A stretch of DNA of 64,000 nt from Pandoraea sp. GTDB taxonomy: Bacteria > Pseudomonadota > Gammaproteobacteria > Burkholderiales > Burkholderiaceae. The DNA lies in assembly GCF_004297875.1 (NCBI RefSeq), contig NZ_SCSK01000035.1:1-64000 (forward strand). Reading direction: 5' to 3'. Positions 31,575 through 41,185 of this stretch are shown here, piece after piece (position 1 is the stretch's first letter; each line of letters begins with the position of its first letter). The notes beneath the pieces are model-generated. The model made no database searches. It was not told where the DNA came from and saw nothing but the letters and a program-made list of their open reading frames with translations. The position numbers and the translations under genes are program-made.

Positions 31575-32219
31575 TCACAGGCGGCTTGCCACCGTAGTCA
31601 AGGGACCCAGTGGAACTACTCCGCCACCGGCCCCGGCCAGCGCGCCGGTCAGGCCCGACACCACACCGGAGATCGGCGCCAGCGGATTGCCGCCACCCGC
31701 GGCCCCGCCCAACGCGCCGGTCACGCCCGACACCACACCAGAGATCGGCGCCAACGGATTGCCGCCACCCGCGGCCCCGCCCAACGCGCCGGTCACGCCC
31801 GACACCACACCGGAGATCGGCGCCAACGGATTGCCGCCACCGGCCGCCCCGCCCAACGCGCCGGTCAGGCTAGCAATAAGGCCAGTGACTGGCGCCAGCG
31901 GACCGCCGGCACCAACCGGCAACCCAGGCAACGCCCCCAGCCCTGGCAGGTCGATCGGCGGCAGTACCGCCTGGCCGCCAACCGTGCTGCTCAAATGGAT
32001 CCCGTCCGTGCCGGCCGTGGCCTGGATTGCCACGACGGGCATCGGTAGCCCGACGGGCAAGGGCGACGCCGCACCGTCGAGCGTCACACTCGCGGCGCCA
32101 TTTGCGCTGATTGGCAAGGCGGGAAGCGACTGCGCCCACGCCCCCGTGACCAGGCCGCTCAATGTGAGGACGGCGGCGGCAACCTGCTGCAGCTTGATTT
32201 GAACATAAGGAAAACTCAT
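31575..32219 (-). CDS. Secreted glycine-rich 24-aa repeat protein (paralog B)
   Basis: MSFPYVQIKLQQVAAAVLTLSGLVTGAWAQ signal peptide; PVVAIQATAGTDGIHLSSTVGGQAVLPPIDLPGLGALPGLP; tandem NPLAPISGVVSGVTGALGGAAGGG; SD AAGGAG. Confidence 0.75.
   Translation of the reverse strand: MSFPYVQIKLQQVAAAVLTLSGLVTGAWAQSLPALPISANGAASVTLDGAASPLPVGLPMPVVAIQATAGTDGIHLSSTVGGQAVLPPIDLPGLGALPGLPVGAGGPLAPVTGLIASLTGALGGAAGGGNPLAPISGVVSGVTGALGGAAGGGNPLAPISGVVSGVTGALGGAAGGGNPLAPISGVVSGLTGALAGAGGGVVPLGPLTTVASRL
31625..31880. repeat. 72-bp tandem repeats coding for 24-aa units
   Basis: Near-identical units '...GCGGCCCCGCCCAACGCGCCGGTCACGCCCGACACCACACCRGAGATCGGCGCCAACGGATTGCCGCCACC...'. Confidence 0.9.
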
Positions 32220-32448
32220 GAACATCTCCTTTGCATGGTTTGAACGGAAAATCGATAGAACATCGAATTTCCGTACGCCCTTCTATGGATGGGCGGTGTT
32301 GTCGAGCAAAGACCATGCCATGCAGCAAATGCGCGCCCCCGAAAGTATCGATTCAGCGCTCGTGGACCGCGCGACAGGTGCGCGCATGGTCGTCGCCGAT
32401 GTCCTGTCCTCGTCGAACGAGCACCGACGGAACGCAAAGCGATGTCTC

Positions 32449-32470
32449 GTTACGTTACACGCTACGTAAC
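32449..32470. promoter_or_regulatory. Inverted repeat GTTACGT-N8-ACGTAAC upstream of paralog B
   Basis: Perfect 7-bp arms, about 230-250 bp upstream of the start codon; same heptamer as upstream of paralog A. Confidence 0.55.
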
Positions 32471-32620
32471 CCCCGCCTCCCCGAAGCGACCCCGTACATC
32501 GCCGCAGGCGCCTACACGTCATGGCTGAAAACGTCCGAATCATGTCTGCGCCCGGTGTAGGCGACAGCACCGCTGCCACCTACCATGGAGACTCCTCAAT
32601 CAAAAACGCCAGGAGATCTC

Positions 32621-33190
32621 ATGACCACCGCCATCACCATACCCGCCGCCCAGACTGCCCTGCTGGTGATCGATGCCCAGGAGTCATTCCGTCAGCGGCC
32701 ATATTGGGCCGAGTCCGATGTGCCGTCCTATCTCGCCAGGCAGCAGGCCCTGATCGACGGTTGCGCGGCACGCGGCGTGGCGATTGTCCAGGTGTTTCAC
32801 CATGAGGAAACCGGCGTGTTCTCGCGCGCGTCCGGTTTCGTCAAAACCCTGGCGCCGCTGTCGATCAAGCCTGATTTCGTGGTCGACAAGATCGTGCACA
32901 GCGCGCTTGCCGGGACGCCACTGAAGGCATGGCTGACCCGGCGCGGTATCCGCCGCCTCCTGATCTCGGGCATTCGCACCGAGCAGTGCTGCGAGACGAC
33001 CACGCGCGCAGCGTCAGATGCCGGTTATCTGGTCGATTACATCACCGAGGCGACGCTGACCTTTCCGATGACCCATCCGGTTTCCGGTCAGGTATATTCG
33101 GCGGACGACATCAAGGCCCGCACCGAGTTGGTCCTGCACCAACGCTTCGCGCGCATCGCCACGGTCGAGCAGGTGTTGGGCGAGATGTGA
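32621..33190 (+). CDS. Isochorismatase-family cysteine hydrolase
   Basis: QTALLVIDAQESFRQRPYW, LISGIRTEQCCETTTRAASDAGYLVDYITEAT; SD AGGAG upstream. Confidence 0.85.
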   Translation: MTTAITIPAAQTALLVIDAQESFRQRPYWAESDVPSYLARQQALIDGCAARGVAIVQVFHHEETGVFSRASGFVKTLAPLSIKPDFVVDKIVHSALAGTPLKAWLTRRGIRRLLISGIRTEQCCETTTRAASDAGYLVDYITEATLTFPMTHPVSGQVYSADDIKARTELVLHQRFARIATVEQVLGEM

Positions 33191-33264
33191 CAAAATCTGC
33201 CTGCAAGCGGTGGCGTAAAAAGTCCATCGCGCGCTTTCGGCAAGTTTTCGTGGAGCCCTCTTGC

Positions 33265-34275
33265 ATGCCGCGTCGCCAACCGGTTTATTTTCTCGTCACG
33301 CCGAACGTCCTGATGCTCGACCTGGCGGCGCCGGCCGAGGCGCTGCGCATGGCTGGGCACATGCAGGACGAGGTCGCTTTCGAGTTGGTCTACGTGAGTT
33401 CGGCCGGCACCACCCTCGATACGTCGATCGGGCTCACGCTCGGTCCGTTCGAGCCTCTACCGGTCACGCTGCCCGACGACGCGCTGCTGGTGCTGACCGG
33501 TACGGTGTCGCACCCCTTGCCCGTCGCGGCCCGGCCGTTCGATGCCGAGCATGTTGCGGCTGCCGAGGCACACGCCGTGACATGGCTGCGCGACACCGTG
33601 CGCCCGCACCACCGGCTCGCCTGCATATGTACCGGCGCATTGCTGGCCGCTCGCGCAGGACTGCTCGATGATCGACTTTGCACCACGCACCACAGCAACT
33701 GTGACGAACTGCAGGCACTCGCCCCAAAGGCCCGTGTGGTCGCCAACCGTCTATATGTGGAGGACGGCAACATCTACACCAGCGCAGGCATCACCGCAGG
33801 GTTGGACTTGATGCTGCATCTTATCGGGCGCTTGACCGATCCGTTATGCGCGGTGGCGGTGGCTCGCCACATGGTGGCCTATCTGCGCCGCACCGGGGCC
33901 GACCCCCAACTGTCGCCGTGGCTAGAGGGGCGCAATCACATTCATCCGGCGATTCACCGTGTGCAGGATGCTGTGACCGCCGACCCGGCACGCCCATGGA
34001 GCGCGGCCGATATGGCCGAACTCGCCTGTACCAGCGTGCGTCATTTCACAAGGCTATTCCGCGAGCATGTCGGCACCAACCCGATTGATTACGTGCACCG
34101 GTTACGGATCGGTCTGGCGCGCGAGCTGCTGGCCAATTCGCGGCTCGGCATCGAGCGCGTGGCCGAACGGGCCGGCTTCGGCTCGGGGCGTCAATTACGC
34201 CGGGTCTGGCACAAATTCGACCCGGCGCCGCCAGCACAGGCGCGGCAGGCGGCCCGCGCCAGTAAGCTAAAATAG
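33265..34275 (+). CDS. GlxA-type transcriptional regulator (DJ-1/PfpI domain + AraC HTH)
   Basis: VYFLVTPNVLMLDLAAPAEALRMA, CICTGALLAARAGLLDDRLCTTHH, C-terminal AraC HTH MAELACTSVRHFTRLFREHVGTNPIDYVHRLRIGLARELL. Confidence 0.88.
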   Translation: MPRRQPVYFLVTPNVLMLDLAAPAEALRMAGHMQDEVAFELVYVSSAGTTLDTSIGLTLGPFEPLPVTLPDDALLVLTGTVSHPLPVAARPFDAEHVAAAEAHAVTWLRDTVRPHHRLACICTGALLAARAGLLDDRLCTTHHSNCDELQALAPKARVVANRLYVEDGNIYTSAGITAGLDLMLHLIGRLTDPLCAVAVARHMVAYLRRTGADPQLSPWLEGRNHIHPAIHRVQDAVTADPARPWSAADMAELACTSVRHFTRLFREHVGTNPIDYVHRLRIGLARELLANSRLGIERVAERAGFGSGRQLRRVWHKFDPAPPAQARQAARASKLK

Positions 34276-34325
34276 CGCCCTTGCCATCTTCTACCGACGC
34301 CGGCCATGCCGCCGGCGCTGTTTTC

Positions 34326-35189
34326 ATGAATCTCGTTATTCTCGGCACCGCGCCATTTACTCCCCCGCAACTGGCCGCGCTACGCTCATTGCTGCCTGAC
34401 CATGACATCTCGGTCGACGATGCCTTGCCTCATATCGGTTCGGTGCGCATCGCCGACGTCACTCCTACTGCGGCACTGCAAGCGCAACTCGAAACCCTTG
34501 GCGCCCAGCATCGCTGGGACTACGCGCTGGTGCAGGAAGGTCGCCGGCTGACCGATTTCCGGTTGGTGGCGATGGACATGGACTCGACGCTCATCACGAT
34601 CGAATGCGTCGACGAGATTGCCGACTATTGCGGTTTGAAGGCGGAAGTCTCGGCGATCACCGAAGCCGCCATGCGCGGCGAGATCAAGGATTTCAACGAA
34701 AGCCTGACGCGCCGCGTGGCGCTGCTCAAGGGGCTCGACGCCGGCGCGCTGGAGCGGGTCTACCAGGACCGCCTGCGATTCTCGCCGGGCGCGGAATCGA
34801 TGCTGCTGGGGGTGCAGGCGCAAGGACTGAAAACCCTGCTGGTGTCGGGCGGCTTCACCTACTTCACCGAGCGGCTCAAACCGCGTCTGAAACTGGATGC
34901 CACGCGCGCCAATACGCTGGAGATCGTTGACGGCAAGCTTACTGGCCGCGTGCTGGGCGAGATCGTCAATGCGGAGGTCAAGGCCCGGGCGGTGCGCGAG
35001 ATGTGCGAGCAGATCGGCGCGGCTACAGATCAGGCGATCGTCATCGGCGATGGCTCGAACGACTTGCAGATGATGGCGGCCGCCGGCCTGTCGATTGCCT
35101 TCCGGGCCAAGCCGGTGGTGCGCGCGCGCGCCAGCGTGGCGTTCAACCATGTCGGGCTCGACGCGCTGCTGCGCCTGTTCGACGCGTGA
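34326..35189 (+). CDS. serB: Phosphoserine phosphatase
   Basis: HAD motif VAMDMDSTLITIECVDEIADYCGLKAEVSAITEAAMRGEIKDFNESLTRRVALLKGLD; IGDGSNDLQMMAAAGLSIAF. Confidence 0.93.
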   Translation: MNLVILGTAPFTPPQLAALRSLLPDHDISVDDALPHIGSVRIADVTPTAALQAQLETLGAQHRWDYALVQEGRRLTDFRLVAMDMDSTLITIECVDEIADYCGLKAEVSAITEAAMRGEIKDFNESLTRRVALLKGLDAGALERVYQDRLRFSPGAESMLLGVQAQGLKTLLVSGGFTYFTERLKPRLKLDATRANTLEIVDGKLTGRVLGEIVNAEVKARAVREMCEQIGAATDQAIVIGDGSNDLQMMAAAGLSIAFRAKPVVRARASVAFNHVGLDALLRLFDA

Positions 35190-35225
35190 GACCCGTTGCG
35201 CCGGCCACCCCGGCGCATCCCGCCG

Positions 35226-36437
35226 TCAGCCAGCCAGATGAGCATCCATGCTCTGCGCGAGGTCGGCGATCAGGTCCCCGCTATCTTCCAATCCGATATA
35301 GAGGCGTACCAGCCCGCCACGATGCGGCCAACGGGTCACCGTGCGCATGGTGGAGACACGATACGGCACGGCCAGGCTGTGCGCGCCGCCCCAACTGAAA
35401 CCGATCGCGTACAAGCGAAGCCCTTCGACGAAAGCATCGATCTGGGCCGGCGTGTAGCGTTCGTGGAACACGACGGAGAACAGGCCGCCGGCCCCGGTGA
35501 AATCGCGCCGCCAGACATCGTGCCCCGGGCAATCGGCAAAGGCGGGATGCAACACGGCGGCGACTTCGGGGCGCGTCTTGAGCCACTGCGCCACCGCCAT
35601 GGCACTGCGATCGTGTGCCTCGAAACGTAGTTTGAGACTGGCCAGGCTGCGCAGCACCAGCGCGCATTCGTCGGCAGCGACGCCCAGTCCCAGATGCATG
35701 CGAGCCTGCTTGAGGCGGTAGTGCAAATTGTCGTCGCGCGTGGTAACCGATCCCATCAGCACATCACTGCCGCCCGATTGATACTTCGTCAGCGCCTGCA
35801 CCGAGATATCGCATCCGTGCTTGAAGGCATCGAACGCCAGGCCGGCCGACCAGGTGTTGTCGATCGCGCTGACCACTCCGCGCGCACGCGCGACCTGCGT
35901 CATGGCCGGCACGTCCGGCACCTCCATGGTCACCGAGCCGGGCGCCTCGAGCCACAGCAGGCGTGTGTTGGGTTGAATCAGTCCGTCAATCCCCGCGCCG
36001 ATCATTGGGTCGTAGTAGCGTACCGAGATGCCGAAGTCGCGCGCCAGCCATTGGCCATGCGAACGATTGGGGTCATAGACGTTGTCCGGAATCAAAACAT
36101 CATCGCCCTGTTTGACGATGCCAAAGTAAACGTTGGAGATGGCCGCCAGGCCCGATGGTTGCAGCAGCGTGTGGGTGCCGCCTTCGAGCGCCGCGATTTG
36201 TTGCGCCAGGGTCATCGACGTGGGCGTGTGATGCAGACCGTAGCGCCATTGCGTGTCGCTGTGCGGATCATAGTCGCGCAGCGCCGCCAGATTCGGGAAC
36301 ACCACGGTCGAAGCGCGCGCGATGGGTGTCGAGAAGGAGGCAAAGCCATCAGGTATGTCGTTGCGCGGGTGAACCACGCGCGTTTGCCGATCGCGTGCCG
36401 GTGCGACATCAGTGGTATCGGGAGATTTGTGCGTCAT
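35226..36437 (-). CDS. metC: Cystathionine beta-lyase
   Basis: Cys/Met metabolism PLP enzyme: LEGGTHTLLQPSGLAAISNVYF, DNTWSAGLAFDAFKHGCDISVQALTKYQSGGSDVLMGSV. Confidence 0.9.
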   Translation of the reverse strand: MTHKSPDTTDVAPARDRQTRVVHPRNDIPDGFASFSTPIARASTVVFPNLAALRDYDPHSDTQWRYGLHHTPTSMTLAQQIAALEGGTHTLLQPSGLAAISNVYFGIVKQGDDVLIPDNVYDPNRSHGQWLARDFGISVRYYDPMIGAGIDGLIQPNTRLLWLEAPGSVTMEVPDVPAMTQVARARGVVSAIDNTWSAGLAFDAFKHGCDISVQALTKYQSGGSDVLMGSVTTRDDNLHYRLKQARMHLGLGVAADECALVLRSLASLKLRFEAHDRSAMAVAQWLKTRPEVAAVLHPAFADCPGHDVWRRDFTGAGGLFSVVFHERYTPAQIDAFVEGLRLYAIGFSWGGAHSLAVPYRVSTMRTVTRWPHRGGLVRLYIGLEDSGDLIADLAQSMDAHLAG

Positions 36438-36528
36438 GATGAATTCTGAAGTGTGCGGCAATGTCGATAGTGTCGCCGATGCCGCCCAAATACGCTACCC
36501 GGCGCGCGACGGCGCCGGGTAGCAGGCA

Positions 36529-37272
36529 TCACACCAGATTGATCTTGCCCGTCGCCAGATCGTAGACGCCACCAGTCACGCCAACCTTGCCGGCCTTGAC
36601 CAGCTCGCCGATGATCGGCCGCGAAACCATCAACCGGTGCACGTTCAGACGTACGTTCTCGATCGTCGCGTCGGCCACCAGATTGCCGCCTTTCTTGCCC
36701 TGTGCGATTCTGACGGCGGGCTTGATCGCATCCACCAGTTCCGGCAGATGCCCGGGCAGCCGGGCGTTCTCCTTGACCACCTTGACTGCCGCACTGACAG
36801 CGCCGCAGTTGGTGTGCCCCAGCACCATGATAAATGGGATGCCGAGAAATTTCGCGCCATATTCGAGGCTGGCCAGTCCATCATTGTTCACAAAGTTGCC
36901 AGCCACACGCACGACGAAAAGGTCGCCTGGTCCCTGGTCGAAAGCAAGCTCGGGCGCCACGCGGGAGTCCGCGCAGCTCACGATCGATGCAAACGGGTAT
37001 TGGGCCCGGGTGCGCGCCGCACGCCCGGCGGAAAAATCCTTCTGCGACGGTGTGTTGGCAACGTACCTCGCATTGCCCGCGAGCAGGCGCTTGAGCGCTT
37101 GATCGGGCGACATGGCGTTGGGCGGTGTGTCGATTGCCGCCTCGCCCTTGGCCAGCGCGTCCGGCGCCGACAAACTCATCAGGGTGGCGGTAGCGGCGCC
37201 GCCCAGCAGCACCTGGCGCCGTAATGGTGAAGCGGGAGATTCAGACCGGCCGGTATCGTGTTGGTCGCACAT
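36529..37272 (-). CDS. Beta-class carbonic anhydrase with a twin-arginine-like signal
   Basis: FASIVSCADSRVAPELAFDQGPGDLFVVRVAGNFV, IMVLGHTNCGAVSAAVKV; N-terminus SPLRRQVLLGGAATATLMSLSAPDALAKG. Confidence 0.88.
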   Translation of the reverse strand: MCDQHDTGRSESPASPLRRQVLLGGAATATLMSLSAPDALAKGEAAIDTPPNAMSPDQALKRLLAGNARYVANTPSQKDFSAGRAARTRAQYPFASIVSCADSRVAPELAFDQGPGDLFVVRVAGNFVNNDGLASLEYGAKFLGIPFIMVLGHTNCGAVSAAVKVVKENARLPGHLPELVDAIKPAVRIAQGKKGGNLVADATIENVRLNVHRLMVSRPIIGELVKAGKVGVTGGVYDLATGKINLV

Positions 37273-37621
37273 AGATCTTTTCCTCGTCAGTGATTGACTT
37301 GCATCGTTCGGGATACAAAAGACAAACTGAAGCAAAGAGACCCGCGCCCAGTGCAGCGGAAGGGTTATGAGAGAGGGCGCGAACGCAAGCACCCCAGGAA
37401 CCGGTTCTGCTGCACGAAGAACCGTGAGCAATGGCCCGTCAACTACGAGAAATCGGACGGATCGAGTGGCGAAGTGCCTGCGTTGCGCGCATTGTACGCC
37501 CTGGCAGGGAGTTAAGGCCAGCCGGTTATTTCGTTACCCGATGTAATACGGATGGTTCCGCCATGGCCTTGGCAGCGCTGCAATGCCACGGCGAATCCCG
37601 TTCGACCCTGCGATGTGAACT

Positions 37622-38332
37622 TCAACCGTGACCGAGGTAAGCCGCTTGAATTTCCGGCGACGCCAGCAATTCCTTGGACGAACCCTCATGCTGAAGGCGC
37701 CCGACTTCCAGCACGTAGCCGCGATCCGCGAGCTTGAGCGCCATGCGCGCGTTCTGCTCGACGATCAGGATCGTCACGCCGGTATCGCGCACCTCGCGCA
37801 GCACCTGGAAGATGTTGCGCACGATGATCGGCGCGAGACCGAGACTCGGCTCGTCGAGCAGCAACAGTTTGGGCTTGGTGACCAGCGCGCGGCCGATCGC
37901 CAGCATTTGCTGTTCGCCGCCGGAGAGCGTGCCGGCCAGCTGCGTGCGCCGCTCGTACAGGCGCGGAAAAATCTTGTAGACGTATTCGCAGCTCTGGCCG
38001 ATCTCCGCCGGCGGGCGGGTGAAACCGCCCAGACGCAGGTTTTCAGCGACCGACAGCGTGCCGAACACACGCCGGCCCTCGGGCGACTGCCCGATGCCGA
38101 GTCGCACGATTTTGTCGGCGCCCAGTCGGGTCGTCTCAGTGCCGGCGAAGGTGATCTTCCCGGACTGCGGCGTGATCAGACCGCTGAGCGTACGCATCAG
38201 GGTGGTCTTGCCGGCGCCATTGGCGCCGAGGATGGCGACCACCTCGCGTTCGGCCACTCGCAGGGAAATCCCCTTGAGCGCATGGATGTGGCCGTAGTTG
38301 ACGCGCAGGTCTTCGACTTCGAGCAGGCTCAT
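37622..38332 (-). CDS. livF: Branched-chain amino acid ABC transporter ATP-binding protein LivF
   Basis: [59 protein letters not shown], overlaps livG by 4 bp. Confidence 0.9.
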   Translation of the reverse strand: MSLLEVEDLRVNYGHIHALKGISLRVAEREVVAILGANGAGKTTLMRTLSGLITPQSGKITFAGTETTRLGADKIVRLGIGQSPEGRRVFGTLSVAENLRLGGFTRPPAEIGQSCEYVYKIFPRLYERRTQLAGTLSGGEQQMLAIGRALVTKPKLLLLDEPSLGLAPIIVRNIFQVLREVRDTGVTILIVEQNARMALKLADRGYVLEVGRLQHEGSSKELLASPEIQAAYLGHG

Positions 38333-39183
38333 GAGCTCACCTGTCCGGTATGTACCGCATGCATCAGCGGGTCTTCCTCTTCATCGTCATCCTCCTGGCC
38401 GAGATAAGCCTCGATCACCAGGGGATTGTTGCGGATTTCCGCGGGTTTGCCTTCCGCGATCTTCTTGCCGAAATTGATCACGACGATGTTGTCGGTCACA
38501 TTCATGACCACGCTCATATCGTGTTCCACCAGAATCACTGTGATGCCGGCGTCCCGGATGGCACGAATGGTGTCGTTCAGACCCGCCGATTCGAACTCGT
38601 TCAAGCCGGCCGCGGGCTCGTCGAGAATGATCAACTCCGGGCGCGCGACCAGCGTGCGCGCCAACTCGACCCGCCGCTGCACGCCGTAAGGCAGCGAGGT
38701 GGCATTTTCGTGCGCCACGTCGACGAGATTGAGCTGTTGCAACACCTCCATGGCACGGTCGACCAGCGCTTGCTCTTCACGCCGTTGCGCGGGCGTGTTC
38801 AGCAGCCCCTGCCACCAGCGCTGTTTGATCTGCAGATGTTCGCCGGCGATGACGTTCTCCAGCACGGTCATGTCGGCAAACAGGCGGATCGTCTGAAACG
38901 TGCGGCGGATGCCCTGGGCGGCGATCTTGTCGGGCTGCAGGCCGGTGACCTCCTGGCCGCGCCAGCGAATGTGGCCGTTGGTCGGCTTGTAGACACCGGT
39001 GATCAGATTGAACACGGTCGTCTTGCCGGCGCCGTTGGGGCCGATCAGGCCGACGATCTGGCCGCGCTGGACGCGAAAGCTCAGGTCGTCCACCGCGCGC
39101 AGGCCGCCAAAGCTGATGCCCACGCCTTCCAGTTCGAGCAGGGTCTCGCCGGCCACGGCCGGGATCATGGTCGTTTGAGTCAT
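38329..39183 (-). CDS. livG: Branched-chain amino acid ABC transporter ATP-binding protein LivG
   Basis: [67 protein letters not shown]. Confidence 0.9.
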   Translation of the reverse strand: MTQTTMIPAVAGETLLELEGVGISFGGLRAVDDLSFRVQRGQIVGLIGPNGAGKTTVFNLITGVYKPTNGHIRWRGQEVTGLQPDKIAAQGIRRTFQTIRLFADMTVLENVIAGEHLQIKQRWWQGLLNTPAQRREEQALVDRAMEVLQQLNLVDVAHENATSLPYGVQRRVELARTLVARPELIILDEPAAGLNEFESAGLNDTIRAIRDAGITVILVEHDMSVVMNVTDNIVVINFGKKIAEGKPAEIRNNPLVIEAYLGQEDDDEEEDPLMHAVHTGQVSS

Positions 39184-40187
39184 TGCCCGCCCCTCCTTGC
39201 CGGCCAAATGCCCTGGGGCCTGAGCACCATGATGACGATCATCGCGAAGCCAAAGGCCAGGTAACGGTACTGCGCCAGGTCGGTAAAGATCTGCGGCACC
39301 ACGAACATCATTGCGGTACCCAGCAACACGCCGGGCACCGACGCCTGACCGCCGACCAGCACAATGGCGAACAGCGTCACCGAATCAGCGAACTGGAACG
39401 AGCCGGGGCTGACGGCCGACAGTTGCATGGCGAACAGGGAGCCGGCCAGACCCGCCACGCCGGCGGCCAGGGCGAACGCCGCCACTTTATAGCGGTGCGC
39501 ATTGACGCCCAGCGTGGTGGCCGCGAGTTCGTCGTATTTCAGGTACCGGAAAGTGCGCCCGAGCGCCGAGCGATCGAGGTTGCGCATCATCCAGAGCACC
39601 AGCGCCAGCGCCACCCAGTTCAGGTAGAACAGATCGCTTTGCGAGTCGAACGCATGCCCGAATATCGATGGCCCGCCGATGCCGAAGATGCCGTCGGGCC
39701 CGCCGGTCAAGCCGAACAGGTTGTTCTTCATGGCGAGCACGAAGATAGCGTTGAAGCCGATCGTCACCACCAGCAGATAATCGCCGCGCAGCTTGACGAT
39801 CGGGGCCGAGAGCACGGCGCCGAGCAATGCCGCGACGAGGATCGCCACGGGAATCGTCGCCAGAATCGGCCAGTTGAAAGTCGGAGCCAGGATCGCGGTG
39901 ATATAGGCGCCGACACCGAAGTAGACGGCGTGGCCCATATCGTACATACCGGCACGGCCAAGCACGATGTCCTGCGACAGTGCGACGATCGCGTAAATCG
40001 CAAAGATGCCGCCAACGGTAATCCAGGCCGGCGACGAGACCATCGGCAGCGCCAGGCCGAGCACCCAGAGCAGCGGCCCGATGGCGCGGCGCAGTTTGTT
40101 CGGGCCGGGCGGTTGTGACGCGGTGTTTGACATGGATTGCGATGCCGTCGACGTTGCGGAGGTGGTTTCAGTAGCGCGATTGGTCAT
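39180..40187 (-). CDS. livM: Branched-chain amino acid ABC transporter permease LivM
   Basis: DIVLGRAGMYDMGHAVYFGVGAYITAIL; LTGGPDGIFGIGGPSIFG; MQLSAVSPGSFQFADSVTLFAIVLVGGQAS. Confidence 0.9.
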   Translation of the reverse strand: MTNRATETTSATSTASQSMSNTASQPPGPNKLRRAIGPLLWVLGLALPMVSSPAWITVGGIFAIYAIVALSQDIVLGRAGMYDMGHAVYFGVGAYITAILAPTFNWPILATIPVAILVAALLGAVLSAPIVKLRGDYLLVVTIGFNAIFVLAMKNNLFGLTGGPDGIFGIGGPSIFGHAFDSQSDLFYLNWVALALVLWMMRNLDRSALGRTFRYLKYDELAATTLGVNAHRYKVAAFALAAGVAGLAGSLFAMQLSAVSPGSFQFADSVTLFAIVLVGGQASVPGVLLGTAMMFVVPQIFTDLAQYRYLAFGFAMIVIMVLRPQGIWPARRGGQ

Positions 40188-40190
40188 GGC

Positions 40191-41093
40191 TTACACCTTT
40201 TCCGCGACACGTTCGCCCAGAATGCCGGACGGACGCACCAGAAGAATCGCGATCAGCAGCGCGAAGGTGATCGCGTCCTGCCAGGAACTCGACACGTAGC
40301 CCGCGGCAAACGCGTTGAACAGGCCAAGCAGCAAGCCGCCAAGCATGGCGCCCGGAATGTTGCCAATCCCACCGATGATGGCCGCAATGAAAGCATTCAG
40401 GCCGTATGACCAACCCATCGTAAAGTAAGTCTGGCGATAGTAAAGGCCAATGAACAAGCCGCCCACGGCACCCAGCACCGGGCCGATGACGAACACGCTG
40501 GCGATCACGCGATTGACGTTGATCCCCATCAGGCGCGCGGCGTCCTGGTCGATCGCGGCAGCGCGAATCGCCGTGCCCAGCCGGGTATGGTGAACGAACA
40601 GATACAGCGCGATCATCAGGATGAAAGCGCCGATGATAATCATCAATTGCACGAAACTCAGATACGCGCCGGCAATGTGCCAGGTCGAGGTGGGCAGCAG
40701 ATTGCTGGGGAACACCCGTACGTTCGGGCCCCAGATCAGCATGATGCCGTTTTCGATCAGCATCGATGCGCCGAGCGCGGAGACCATCGGCGAGAGCCGG
40801 TGCGCGCGGCGCAGCGGTTTATAGGCAAGGCGCTCGAGCACGGTACCGGCCACTCCCACCACGATCACCGCGATGATGAATGCCAAAGCTAGCAGGACGG
40901 GTGTCGACAGGCCGCCGAACACACCGGTGGTCAGGGTCGTCAGGCCGATGAAGGCGCCGAGGATGCAAAGGTCCCCGTGCGCGAAGTTGATCAGCTTGAG
41001 CACCCCGTAGACCATCGTATAACCGAGCGCGATCAAGGCGTAAATGCCGCCGACCGTCAGCCCGTTGATGAATTGCTGCAGGATAAAGTCCAT
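40191..41093 (-). CDS. livH: Branched-chain amino acid ABC transporter permease LivH
   Basis: MDFILQQFINGLTVGGIYALIALGYTMVYGVLKLINFAHGDLCILGAF. Confidence 0.92.
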   Translation of the reverse strand: MDFILQQFINGLTVGGIYALIALGYTMVYGVLKLINFAHGDLCILGAFIGLTTLTTGVFGGLSTPVLLALAFIIAVIVVGVAGTVLERLAYKPLRRAHRLSPMVSALGASMLIENGIMLIWGPNVRVFPSNLLPTSTWHIAGAYLSFVQLMIIIGAFILMIALYLFVHHTRLGTAIRAAAIDQDAARLMGINVNRVIASVFVIGPVLGAVGGLFIGLYYRQTYFTMGWSYGLNAFIAAIIGGIGNIPGAMLGGLLLGLFNAFAAGYVSSSWQDAITFALLIAILLVRPSGILGERVAEKV

Positions 41094-41185
41094 CGATCCA
41101 TTTCCGTGGATGGCCGCCTGGCGGCGAGCGGGAAATCTCGACGCGGGCACCGGCATCTGGCGATGCGGCGCCCGCGCGTCAGGCA

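Noticed and set aside
31625-31880. CRISPR-like regularly spaced repeats
   Set aside because: Continuous 72-bp tandem units in frame with a 24-aa protein repeat; no short repeat/unique spacer alternation and no cas genes.
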